Origin: Elusimicrobia bacterium GWB2_63_22
Lineage (GTDB): Bacteria; Elusimicrobiota; Elusimicrobia; Elusimicrobiales; UBA9959
Assembly (NCBI GenBank): GCA_001799735.1
Contig: MGUA01000037.1
Span: 1 to 64,000 of the forward strand
DNA: 64,000 nt
Reading direction: 5' to 3'
This document shows, piece by piece, positions 8,966 through 17,114 of this stretch. Numbering within the stretch: the first letter of the stretch is position 1; each line of letters opens with the position of its first letter. Made by a program: the position numbers and the translations under genes. The notes beneath the pieces are model-generated. The model was given only the letters and a program-made list of their open reading frames with translations. It was not told the DNA's origin and did not search any database.

Positions 8966-9490
8966 ATGCCTAAATTCAACCTTTATTCAGCCTGGATGGA
9001 CCCGGTGGTCTACGCCTGGGCCGCGGCTTTCGCCGTAGTGCTGGTCACCCTGGTTTACTGCATACGCAAGTACCTGGAGCTCAAGAACGCCTCTTTCGAC
9101 GAGGACGAGGCGGCCCTGGACGGGGACCTGGAAGCTTACCCGGCCGAAGCCGCCGCCGAGGCCCAGCCGGAACTTATCCAGCCTGAGCCGCAGCCGGTGC
9201 AGCCGGAGCTGGCCGAGGCCGCCGCGGAACCCGACCCCGAACCCGCCCCCGCGCAGGAAGAGTCCCCGGCGCCGGGCAGCCCCGCCGAAAACTTCGTGCG
9301 CGGGATCTACGAGGGCATCTCCGACCTGGATACCCGGCTTAAGGGCATAGAGGCCGCCCTCTCCAAGGGCCGCGTTAACGGCGATTTTACCGTAAAATTC
9401 CTCGAAGACATCCTGGTTGATATAGACAGCCTGGACAAGGCCAAGCTGAAGGCCCGGCTGGAATACCTGGTCTCGGACCTCAAAAAGTAA
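8966..9490 (+). CDS. Membrane-anchored Pro/Glu/Ala-rich protein of unknown function
   Basis: A 174-residue protein with one N-terminal membrane helix (about residues 12-33), then a low-complexity acidic Pro-Glu-Ala-Gln linker (about 45-110) and a predicted helical C-terminal segment (about 112-174) that could form a coiled coil. The layout suggests a bitopic protein whose cytoplasmic helix is held away from the membrane by a flexible tether. I do not recognise a family. It starts 19 bases after the metallohydrolase and ends 7 bases before the barrel protein gene, so it is part of that operon. Confidence 0.7.
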   Translation: MPKFNLYSAWMDPVVYAWAAAFAVVLVTLVYCIRKYLELKNASFDEDEAALDGDLEAYPAEAAAEAQPELIQPEPQPVQPELAEAAAEPDPEPAPAQEESPAPGSPAENFVRGIYEGISDLDTRLKGIEAALSKGRVNGDFTVKFLEDILVDIDSLDKAKLKARLEYLVSDLKK

Positions 9491-9497
9491 CTCCAAG

Positions 9498-10874
9498 GTG
9501 AAGACCCTACCTGCCATTCTGCTGGCTCTGGCGCTCGGCTGCGGCCGGGCCTATGGCGGCTTTTTCCCCGACGGGGCGTTCACCGACGACGCGCGGGGCC
9601 TCTGCGGAGCACAGTTCCTGAAGGTCCCGCCCTCGGCGCGGTTCGCCGCGCTGGCCGGGGCCGGCCTTACGCTGGAGTGGCGGGATTCGTTCTTCCTTAA
9701 CCCGGCGGCGGCGCCGGCCGGCGGGAGCGCGGTCTCCGCGTCCTACGAGGCCCTGCTGGAGGGCTCCTCCAGGACCGGCCTGGTGTTCGCCCGCGGCTCC
9801 GGCGCGGAAACCTTCTCGGCGGGGCTGCTCTATAATAATTCCTCGCCCGGGCTTGAAAAGTTCGACGGCGCCGGCAACGGTTCCGGCGCGGAGTTCACCG
9901 CCTACGACGCGGCGCTGGGCGCCGGCTGGGCCCGGCGGCTGGCCTGGGGCGCCCTGGGCGTCAACCTGAAATATATAAAGTCGCGCCTGGCCGAGGCCTC
10001 GGGGGCTTCGGCCGCGCTGGACGCCGGCCTGGTGTTCAGGGAGCCGTCCCCGTCGGCGACAGAGCTGGCCGTGGCCGTAAGGAACTTCGGTCCCCCGCTG
10101 AAACTGGGCTCGCAAACAGCGCCGCTGCCGGCCGAACTGTCCGGCGGGCTGAAGTGGAAGTACGCCCCGGACTTCAATATCTTCATCGAGGGGCGCCTGC
10201 CCGCGGACCATTCCCCCTACCTGATCTTCGCCGGAGAATGGTTCCTGCGCTCCTCGGCGGCGTCCGGGCTTTTTCTGCGGTCCGGCCTGAACTTCAAGAA
10301 TTACGACGATCACGGTTTTATGGGCGCTTTCGCCGGCGGCTTCGGGCTCAAGCTCGGCGGCTTTACCGCGGATTACGCTTTTTCCCCCTACGGCGAACTG
10401 GGCGCGGCCCACCGCATGACCCTGGGCCTCGCCTGGGGGAGCGCGCCCGCGCCTGCGGCAACAGGCGCTCGCCTGCCCGTTGGCGCGCTGCTGGCGGTGG
10501 CCCCGTTCTACGCCGAGAGCGGCGTGACGGAGACCGAGGCCGCGGTGGTGCGCAACCTGGTGGAGTCCGAGCTCGCTAAAACCGGCCGTTTTAAGGTGAC
10601 GGACAGGTCCCGGGTAGAATTTGTCCTGGCGGAGCAAAAGCTGTCCTACGCCGGGCTCTCCGCTCCCGCGGAGGCAGGCCAGCTGGCCGCGCTCGCCGGC
10701 GCCGGGTACGGCGTTTTCGGTTCTGTTTCAAAGGACGCGGCAGGCTACCGTATCGTGGTGGGTTTCGCCGGCCCCGGCGGGACCGTGCTGGCTTCCGAGT
10801 CCGCCGTGGCGGCGGAGGATTACCTTTTCAGGGACGCCTCAAGGCGCGTCGTGGCCGGGCTTGCCGGCCGCTGA
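9498..10874 (+). CDS. PorV/PorQ-like outer-membrane barrel with C-terminal CsgG/FlgO-like domain
   Basis: A 458-residue exported protein. The GTG start gives a signal peptide (about residues 1-20). Residues 40-315 show alternating short hydrophobic strands and the phrase PSARFAALAGAG followed by FFLNPAA, typical of PorV/PorQ/UPF0164 barrels. From about 325 a soluble domain begins (LLAVAPFYAE) with the helix-strand pattern and phrase VTDRSRVEFVLAEQ seen in FlgO/CsgG-type domains. A similar domain occurs in the ankyrin lipoprotein at 42254-43165. The fusion suggests an outer-membrane protein with a periplasmic module. Its last 36 bases overlap the convergent TPR gene. Confidence 0.72.
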   Translation: MKTLPAILLALALGCGRAYGGFFPDGAFTDDARGLCGAQFLKVPPSARFAALAGAGLTLEWRDSFFLNPAAAPAGGSAVSASYEALLEGSSRTGLVFARGSGAETFSAGLLYNNSSPGLEKFDGAGNGSGAEFTAYDAALGAGWARRLAWGALGVNLKYIKSRLAEASGASAALDAGLVFREPSPSATELAVAVRNFGPPLKLGSQTAPLPAELSGGLKWKYAPDFNIFIEGRLPADHSPYLIFAGEWFLRSSAASGLFLRSGLNFKNYDDHGFMGAFAGGFGLKLGGFTADYAFSPYGELGAAHRMTLGLAWGSAPAPAATGARLPVGALLAVAPFYAESGVTETEAAVVRNLVESELAKTGRFKVTDRSRVEFVLAEQKLSYAGLSAPAEAGQLAALAGAGYGVFGSVSKDAAGYRIVVGFAGPGGTVLASESAVAAEDYLFRDASRRVVAGLAGR

Positions 10875-11375
10875 GTCTTCTTCCCCGCCCAGCAGTTCCC
10901 TGAAGCGCCAGGAGTTCCTCACGGTCGGGTCCAGGGTGGCGGCGGCGCGCGCCGACTCGATAGCTTTTTCCCTCTCTCCCAGCTCTTCATAGATCTCGCT
11001 GGCCCGCTCGAACAGGGCGGCGTTGCCGGGGTCGTTCTTCATATAGCGTTCCAGCAGCCTGGCTTCCGCCCGCAAACGTTTGCGGAGGGAATTGTCGCCG
11101 CCGCGGTAGAGGAGCTCCTTGTAGGCCGAGAAGGCGGCCAGGGCGGCCAACAGCACCAGGTCGTAGGTGATCGCCGAGGACGGCCAGCGCACCAGCACTA
11201 TGATGTTGGTGATGTAGACGAAGAGCAGGACGAAGGTCCCGACGATAAAGGCGTCGGTGAAAGAGGTGGCGCCCTGCCGGTATTTCCGGTCCTTGCGCTC
11301 CAGTATCCAGGCCACGGCCCAGGCGTAGCCTACCGCGAACAGCGTCCCGTAGATTATCACGCCGAACAGCGCCAT
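10839..11375 (-). CDS. TPR-containing membrane protein, unknown function
   Basis: A 178-residue protein with three predicted membrane segments in its first 95 residues and a soluble tail holding about one and a half tetratricopeptide-like helical pairs (GNAALFERASEIYEELG and the following helix). TPR repeats mediate protein-protein contacts; no partner is evident. The ATG directly follows the suhB stop with no spacer, so it is translated from the same mRNA as suhB. Its 3' end overlaps the convergent barrel gene by 36 bases. Confidence 0.7.
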   Translation of the reverse strand: MALFGVIIYGTLFAVGYAWAVAWILERKDRKYRQGATSFTDAFIVGTFVLLFVYITNIIVLVRWPSSAITYDLVLLAALAAFSAYKELLYRGGDNSLRKRLRAEARLLERYMKNDPGNAALFERASEIYEELGEREKAIESARAAATLDPTVRNSWRFRELLGGEEDSAAGKPGHDAP

Positions 11376-12155
11376 CTACAGTTTCCGCCTTATGACGCGC
11401 AGCATGGCTCCGTGCAGCCGCGGGTTGGCGGCCAGGGTCTGCGAGCCCATGCCCGCCAGGGCCCGCCACGGTTTGCCCGAAAAATCTGTGACCTTGCCGC
11501 CGGCCTCCTCCATTATCACCTGGCCCGCGGCCACGTCCCAGGGCTTCAGGCCGAACTCCCAGTAGCCGTCGGTGCGCCCGGCGGCCGCCCAGCACATGTC
11601 CAGCGAGGCCACGCCCATGCGGCGCACGTCGTGCGAGCGGCGCATGAACTCCATCAGGAATTCGCAGTAGTAGGCGGCCCTTTCGGCGCGGTCGTAGGGG
11701 AAGCCGGTCACCAGCAGGGCCTTGTCTATGGAGGGCACCTTGGAGACGGCGAGCCGGCGGCCGTTCAGGAAGGCCCCTCCGCCCCGGCTGGCCAGGAACA
11801 GTTCTTTTCTGAAAGGGTCGTAAACGCCGCCCGCCCTGACCTCGCCGTTCACGGCGAAGCCGATGGACACGGCGGCGGCCGGGAAGCCGTGCGCGTAGTT
11901 GGTGGTGCCGTCGAGCGGGTCTATGATCCACATGCGCCCGTTGGGCGTCTCCACCACGTCGCTCTCTTCGGCCATGAAGCCGTCGCCGGGGAAGGCCGCG
12001 CGGATCACGCTTATCACCTTCTTCTGCGAGGCCAGGTCGGCCTCGGTGAGCAGGTTGGCCCGGCCTTTGAGGCGGTAGGTTACCTTGCCGAACTTGGCAG
12101 ACAGGATGGCGCCGCCGGCGAGCGCGGCTTTTTTTATTACCTGGAGTTCTTTCAT
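11376..12155 (-). CDS. suhB: Inositol-1-monophosphatase family protein
   Basis: Mg-dependent sugar or inositol monophosphatase. The 259-residue protein has the two family signatures: WIIDPLDGTTNY near residue 80, with metal-binding Asp residues, and KPWDVAAGQVIMEEAGG near 205; a metal-ligand Glu lies in FMAEES near 63. The size is typical. The ATG overlaps the upstream kinase stop (ATGA), indicating translational coupling. Pairing with a sugar kinase suggests a role in sugar-phosphate metabolism, but SuhB proteins can also act in rRNA antitermination, so the physiological role is open. Confidence 0.93.
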   Translation of the reverse strand: MKELQVIKKAALAGGAILSAKFGKVTYRLKGRANLLTEADLASQKKVISVIRAAFPGDGFMAEESDVVETPNGRMWIIDPLDGTTNYAHGFPAAAVSIGFAVNGEVRAGGVYDPFRKELFLASRGGGAFLNGRRLAVSKVPSIDKALLVTGFPYDRAERAAYYCEFLMEFMRRSHDVRRMGVASLDMCWAAAGRTDGYWEFGLKPWDVAAGQVIMEEAGGKVTDFSGKPWRALAGMGSQTLAANPRLHGAMLRVIRRKL

Positions 12156-12964
12156 GTCGTTCCTCTTTTTAGAAGGGCTATGCGCGCGGAGGCCTGCTCG
12201 GCCGGGATGGCCGCCTCTATAAAGGAGACCCGGCGCCCGGCCAGCGCGGCGCGGGCCGCCTTTACGAAGCCCGCCCTGAAATGGAAATTCTTTATCAGCC
12301 CGCCCGCCAGGGCGACCTTTACCGGCCCAGTCCCCCGCCCCGCGGCCTGCTTTACAAGGGCGGCCAGTTCTTCCTGCGCCCGCGCGGCCAGCCCCGCCGC
12401 GTGCGGGTGGCCGTCCAGGGCCAGCCGCAGCAGGTGCCTGGCGTAGGCCGCTGAACGCCCGTGCCCCAGCCTGCCGGCTTCATGCAGGCGGCCGCGCAGC
12501 TTCAGGTATTGGCGGCCCAGCCAGCGGCCGGAGCCCGGGTCCCCGGAGACGGGGTTGGCCCCGCCGGTCTGCGTGAAAGCGCCCGGGCGGCCGGTGAACG
12601 CCACGGAGCCTGTGCCGGCTATCAGCAGCATGCCGTCCCGGCCGCGGAAGGCGGCGAAATGGGCGGCCTCCGCGTCGGAGATCACGTCTTTAAGGTTGAG
12701 TTTGCCCGCCAGCGCCTTGAACAGGAACGGCTTCTTCCAGCCCCGGCTGAAAGCTCCGCGCGTGGCTATCACCAGCGGGGCTTCTTTCCCCCCCGGCCAG
12801 CGGGCCAGCAGGAGGGTCAGTTTTTTTGGCAGGCCCCGCAGCGGGGAGGTCTTAAAGCGGGCCTGGCGCAGCAGGCGCGCGCGGGCGTCCAGCGCGGCCA
12901 CCCTGGTCCAGGTACCGCCCCTGTCTACGCCTATGGCCGCTGGCTGCGGGGCTTTCTTTTTCAT
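12152..12964 (-). CDS. BadF/BadG/N-acetylglucosamine-kinase-like ATPase
   Basis: A 270-residue ASKHA-fold kinase. The N-terminal phosphate loop (IGVDRGGTWTR) and the later adenosine/phosphate segments (LLIAGTGSVAF, then SGDPGSGRWLG) match the BadF/BadG/GlcNAc kinase family. It most likely phosphorylates an amino sugar or muropeptide sugar in the cytoplasm. I chose the ATG at 12964 because the residues further upstream need a TTG start and do not fit the family's N-terminus. The stop overlaps the suhB start by four bases. It is divergent from the EIIA-like gene, 59 bases away. Confidence 0.83.
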   Translation of the reverse strand: MKKKAPQPAAIGVDRGGTWTRVAALDARARLLRQARFKTSPLRGLPKKLTLLLARWPGGKEAPLVIATRGAFSRGWKKPFLFKALAGKLNLKDVISDAEAAHFAAFRGRDGMLLIAGTGSVAFTGRPGAFTQTGGANPVSGDPGSGRWLGRQYLKLRGRLHEAGRLGHGRSAAYARHLLRLALDGHPHAAGLAARAQEELAALVKQAAGRGTGPVKVALAGGLIKNFHFRAGFVKAARAALAGRRVSFIEAAIPAEQASARIALLKRGTT

Positions 12965-13023
12965 GCTGTTTATTGACGACGGGAACAGGGAAATGATAAC
13001 ATATAAACACAACAGCGGTCCTT

Positions 13024-13494
13024 ATGATAAGACAGTCCGACGGCATTAGCCTTTCAGCCATAATAACCCCCGAAAACGTGGTTTTCATTGAAGGCAGCCC
13101 TTCTAAAGAGGAGGCTGTGCGCCTGCTCACGGAGAAGATGCTCCCGCAGGTCGGCGGCATCATAAGCCGCAAGGCCCTCTTCGACCGCGTAGCCGAGGTG
13201 GAGAAGCTCAACCAGGTGCTGGAGAGCGGTTTCTACATCCCGCACGCCAAGTTCCCCGAGCTCGACGGCTTCCACGCCGTGCTGGGCATCCTCCCCGAAG
13301 GCTTCACCGACGCCGTTACCGGCCTTAAGGTCCGGGCCCTGATCCTGCTGCTGTCCCCCCACAAGCCGGCTTTCTTCCAGCGCCACCTCAACATGCTTTC
13401 GCTGCTCAGCCAGACCTTCCAGCCCGAACTGATAGACCAGCTCGCCGCGCTTAAAGACCCCGTCGCCGTGCTGGCCCTCATAAAAAGCAAGTAG
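13024..13494 (+). CDS. PTS EIIA type-2 (fructose/nitrogen) domain protein
   Basis: A single-domain 156-residue EIIA protein of the fructose/mannitol/Ntr class. His74 in GFYIPHAKFP is the expected phosphorylation site. No sugar-transporting EIIB or EIIC lies nearby. The next gene, 70 bases away, encodes an APC permease with a cytoplasmic sensor tail. Stand-alone EIIA proteins usually regulate transporters or enzymes, so this one may control that permease; this is inference from adjacency. It starts with ATG and has no strong ribosome site. Confidence 0.85.
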   Translation: MIRQSDGISLSAIITPENVVFIEGSPSKEEAVRLLTEKMLPQVGGIISRKALFDRVAEVEKLNQVLESGFYIPHAKFPELDGFHAVLGILPEGFTDAVTGLKVRALILLLSPHKPAFFQRHLNMLSLLSQTFQPELIDQLAALKDPVAVLALIKSK

Positions 13495-13564
13495 CGCCGC
13501 CCCCCCCCGTTCCTGGTTCCCCGCGCATTCCGTTGGCGCCCTTAAACATATATAATTTACCTTA

Positions 13565-15568
13565 ATGGTCCCCAATCCCAAATTTAAGCAGGTTTTCGTG
13601 CTGAGCACGGCCATGCTGAGTTTCATCTCTTTCTGGAAGGCCGCCTCCATAGTGCTGTGCGACTTCGGCTCCAGCGCCTATTACGCCGGCGGCATAGCCA
13701 TGAACGCCTTCGGCCCCGCTTTCCCCTGGTTCATCATGGGCGTTATGCTGTTCTCGGGCCTGATGCTGGGCGTCTACACCGAGTCCTGCCTGATGTTTAC
13801 CCGCGGCGGGGTTTACGTGGTGGTGCGCGAGGCCATGGGCAAGGTGATGGCCAAGCTCTCTGTTTCGGCGCTCATCTTCGACTATACGCTGACCGGGCCT
13901 ATCAGCTCCGTCACGGCCGGCCTCTACCTCGGCAGCCTTCTTGAAAACATCATGCCGCTGCTGCATATAAACTGGCATGTCCCGGCCCGGGCCTTCGCCG
14001 TGATCTTCGCGGTGATAGTGACCGCCTATTTCTGGCGGGAGAATATCCGCGGCGTGGAGGAGTCGGCGGACAACAACCTGAAGATCATCGCTTTCGTGAC
14101 TGTAGTTGCCGTTATCCTTATCAGCTGGGCGGGGATCACCATCTACCACAGGGGTTTCACCCTGCCGCCTTTTGAACCGGTATTTACCGAGAAAGCGCTG
14201 GGCTGGACCACGCATTTCCCCTGGCTGAAAGCCGTTGGCGTGATAGGTATTATAATGGCTTTCGGCCATTCCATACTCGCCCTCTCCGGCCTTGAGACTC
14301 TGGCCCAGGTCTACCGCGAGATAGAGGACCCCAAGTTCGAGAACCTCAAGAAAGCCGTCATCACCATCTTTATCTTCAGCGTGCTGTTCACCGGCCTGCT
14401 TACCTTCATGTCGGCCCTGATCATCCCGGGCGACCTGATAGCCGGCAAATACGCCGACAACCTGCTCTCCGGCCTGGCGCTGGAACTGGACGGCCCGTAC
14501 TGGGGCCGCCTGGCCATGCAGGTGCTGGTGGTCCTGTCCGGAGTGCTGATGCTGGTGGGTGCGGTCAACACTTCCTTCGTCGGCTCCAACGGGGTGCTCA
14601 ACCGCGTGGCCGACGACGGCATCCTGCACGACTGGTTCAGGCACCTGCACAATAAATTCGGCACCACGCACCGCATCATCAACCTGGTGGCGATAACCCA
14701 GATACTCATAATCCTGATCTCCCGCGGCGACATCTTCCTGCTGGGCGAAGCCTACTCCTTCGGCGTGCTGTGGAGCCTTACCTTCGACACGCTCTCCATG
14801 ATCATCCTGCGCTTCAGGAAGCAGGATGAGGAGCGGGAATGGAAGTTCCCGTTCAATATCAAGTCCGGCAACGTCTACGTCCCCATAGGCATGGTGGCGA
14901 TCCTCATGGTGCTGCTGGCGGCCACCGGCATGAACATGCTCACCAAAAAGGTGGCCACCATAGGCGGCGTGCTGTTCACCATGACCTTCTTTACCATCTT
15001 CCATATTTCTGAGAAGATGAACGAGAAGAAAGCGCAGCTCTACATGCCCGATGAGGACAACGACGAGAAGATGAATCTGCGCAAGGCTGACGACATCCAC
15101 ACGGTGGTGCCGGAGCTTACCAAGGACCGCCGCGTGCTGGTGCCGGTGCGCAACCCCAACAACCTGCTGCACCTGGCCGCGGTGCTCGAGACCGCCGACG
15201 ACGACACTACCGACATCATAGTGCTCAGCGCCAAGATCGCCAAGGGCATCCAGTCGGGCGGCGAGACCATGTCCGACGAGGACAGGGAAGTGTTCAGCGC
15301 GGTGGTGCTGATGGCCGAGAAATACGGCAAGACCGTCAAGCCCATCTTCGTTTTCTCCAACGACCCGTTCTACTCCATGGCGCAGGTGGCGCAGGCCGCC
15401 GGCTGCGACGAGATAGTGATGGGCGTGTCCGGCTCCAGCGGGGCCGAGGTGCAGCTGGAGCGCCTGGCCATGGCCTGGGGCATGCTTAAAAAGCCCGACG
15501 CCCCCGCCAAGCCGGTGGTGGCCAAGGTGGTCTGGGAAGGCCGCCAGATGACGTACCAACTTTCATAA
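13565..15568 (+). CDS. APC-family amino-acid permease with C-terminal Usp-like domain
   Basis: A 667-residue inner-membrane transporter. Residues 1 to about 475 hold roughly 12 membrane helices with the APC-superfamily layout, and residues about 510-667 form a soluble domain resembling universal stress proteins (strand-rich start RRVLVPVRNP and a repeated Ala-rich nucleotide-fold pattern ending GVSGSSGAEV). Such fusions occur in amino-acid permeases of several phyla, where the Usp-like tail is thought to bind nucleotides. A TATAAT at 13551-13556 lies only 8 bases before the ATG and there is no ribosome site, so the mRNA could be leaderless. It is followed by def after 18 bases. Confidence 0.85.
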   Translation: MVPNPKFKQVFVLSTAMLSFISFWKAASIVLCDFGSSAYYAGGIAMNAFGPAFPWFIMGVMLFSGLMLGVYTESCLMFTRGGVYVVVREAMGKVMAKLSVSALIFDYTLTGPISSVTAGLYLGSLLENIMPLLHINWHVPARAFAVIFAVIVTAYFWRENIRGVEESADNNLKIIAFVTVVAVILISWAGITIYHRGFTLPPFEPVFTEKALGWTTHFPWLKAVGVIGIIMAFGHSILALSGLETLAQVYREIEDPKFENLKKAVITIFIFSVLFTGLLTFMSALIIPGDLIAGKYADNLLSGLALELDGPYWGRLAMQVLVVLSGVLMLVGAVNTSFVGSNGVLNRVADDGILHDWFRHLHNKFGTTHRIINLVAITQILIILISRGDIFLLGEAYSFGVLWSLTFDTLSMIILRFRKQDEEREWKFPFNIKSGNVYVPIGMVAILMVLLAATGMNMLTKKVATIGGVLFTMTFFTIFHISEKMNEKKAQLYMPDEDNDEKMNLRKADDIHTVVPELTKDRRVLVPVRNPNNLLHLAAVLETADDDTTDIIVLSAKIAKGIQSGGETMSDEDREVFSAVVLMAEKYGKTVKPIFVFSNDPFYSMAQVAQAAGCDEIVMGVSGSSGAEVQLERLAMAWGMLKKPDAPAKPVVAKVVWEGRQMTYQLS

Positions 15569-15586
15569 CAGTCGCGTGAGGGACCT

Positions 15587-16144
15587 ATGGCAATAAGAAG
15601 GATCTGCAAATACGGCGAGAAAATACTGGCGAAGAAGACCAAAAAGGTCGACTTCGGAGCGTTCAGGAAGGAACTGCCGGCCCTGCTGGCCGACATGTTC
15701 GAGACCATGGATTTTGTGGGCGGCGCCGGCCTGGCCGCCAACCAGGTGGGCCTGGACCTGCGCCTGGCCGTGATCAAGATCCAGCGGGAAGGCGAAGAGC
15801 CGCTCTCCATCGTCATCATCAACCCCGAGATCGTGGAGAAGTCCGGCTCCATGTACGAGGAAGAAGGCTGCCTCTCCTTCCCCGGCCTGTTCGCCCGGGT
15901 GCGCCGGGCCGCCAAGGTTAAGGTGCGCGCCATCAACGAGAAGGGCCTCCCTATAGAGATCAACGCCGAAGGCCTGTTCGCCAAGGCGCTGCAGCACGAG
16001 GTGGACCACCTCGACGGGGTCACCTTCGTGGACCGCCTGCCCCTCATTTCCCGCCTTAAGCTCAAGCCCGCCCTGATGAAGCTGAAGCCCCAGTGGAAGA
16101 AGCTCGACGAGAGCAAGATGCCGCCGGAGAAACTTCAACCCTGA
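15587..16144 (+). CDS. def: Peptide deformylase
   Basis: Removes the formyl group from the N-terminal methionine of new proteins, using a metal ion. The three motifs are all present: GAGLAANQVG near residue 46, EEGCLSF near 92 and HEVDHLDG near 134, which give the Cys and two His metal ligands and the catalytic Glu. Length 185 is standard. The stop codon overlaps the next start region (TGAATG) so that fmt begins directly after it, the classic def-fmt pair. Confidence 0.97.
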   Translation: MAIRRICKYGEKILAKKTKKVDFGAFRKELPALLADMFETMDFVGGAGLAANQVGLDLRLAVIKIQREGEEPLSIVIINPEIVEKSGSMYEEEGCLSFPGLFARVRRAAKVKVRAINEKGLPIEINAEGLFAKALQHEVDHLDGVTFVDRLPLISRLKLKPALMKLKPQWKKLDESKMPPEKLQP

Positions 16145-17095
16145 ATGCAGAAATTACGCGTCGTCTTCCTCGGCACCCCGGAGATCGCCTGCCCGTTCCT
16201 TACGCGGACGGCGGCGTCCGGCCACGAGGTGGCGGGCGTGATCTCCCAGCCGGACCGCCCGGTGGGCCGCGGCCTCAAGCTCTGCTGCGCGCCGGTGAAC
16301 GCGCTGGCCGGGGAACTCTCCCTTACGGCCTATAAGCCCGCCTCTAAGCAGGAACTCCATGCCGTCATCGCCGGCCTCAAGCCGGACCTGGGCGTGGTGG
16401 TGGCCTACGGCCGCCTGATCCCCGAGGAGACGCTGGCGCTGGCGCGCTACGGCTTTCTCAACGTGCATTTTTCCCTGCTGCCCAAATACCGCGGCGCCGC
16501 GCCGGTGCAGTGGGCGCTCATCAACGGCGAAAAGGTCACAGGCGTCACCCTGTTCTGGCTGGACAAGGGCATGGATACCGGGCCCGTGTTCCTGCGCCGC
16601 GAGCTGCCCGTGCTGGAGACCGACGACGCCGCCTCGCTTTTCGCCCGGCTGTCCGCCCTGGGCACGGAGCTGCTGGGCGAAGGGCTGCAGAAGATCTCGG
16701 CCGGAGAGCTGGCCAGGGAGCCGCAGTCGGGCGAGCCCTCGGCCGCGCCCAAACTGCTCCCCTCCGCCGCGCGCCTGGTCTTCGACGAGATGCCGGCGCC
16801 CGCCATCCTGGGCCGCGTGCGCGGCCTGGCCTGCGGGCCCAGGGCCCGCTTTACCATTCCCTCGCAGGGCCGCCTGCTGACCGTGCAGGTGCTGTCAGCC
16901 GGGCCCGCCCCGGAGCCGCCGGCCGCGTCCCTGCCCGGCGCCGTGCTGTCCGTTGAGCCCGGCGGCGGCTTTATTGTAAAATGTGCCTCGGGGGCGCTGC
17001 TGGTGAAGACCGTAAAGCCCGAAGGAAAGCGCGAGATGCCCGGCGCGGATTTCCTCAACGGCCTGCGCCTGCGGCCCGGCGACCGGCTGATCTGA
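16145..17095 (+). CDS. fmt: Methionyl-tRNA formyltransferase
   Basis: Formylates initiator Met-tRNA using 10-formyl-tetrahydrofolate, supplying the substrate chain later processed by Def. The 316-residue protein has the N-terminal hydrolase-like fold (VVFLGTPEIA, then RPVGRG), the catalytic segment VHFSLLPKYRGAAPVQWAL near residue 107 and a C-terminal OB-like domain. Length is typical. It begins immediately after the def stop and is followed after 19 bases by the PASTA protein. Confidence 0.96.
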   Translation: MQKLRVVFLGTPEIACPFLTRTAASGHEVAGVISQPDRPVGRGLKLCCAPVNALAGELSLTAYKPASKQELHAVIAGLKPDLGVVVAYGRLIPEETLALARYGFLNVHFSLLPKYRGAAPVQWALINGEKVTGVTLFWLDKGMDTGPVFLRRELPVLETDDAASLFARLSALGTELLGEGLQKISAGELAREPQSGEPSAAPKLLPSAARLVFDEMPAPAILGRVRGLACGPRARFTIPSQGRLLTVQVLSAGPAPEPPAASLPGAVLSVEPGGGFIVKCASGALLVKTVKPEGKREMPGADFLNGLRLRPGDRLI

Positions 17096-17114
17096 AGCTT
17101 GCAAGGAGACCATC

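Noticed and set aside
13562-15559. Minus-strand open frame of 665 codons
   Set aside because: Antisense of the APC permease, whose membrane helices and Usp-like tail are clear on the plus strand; the shadow is His/Gln/Gly-rich.
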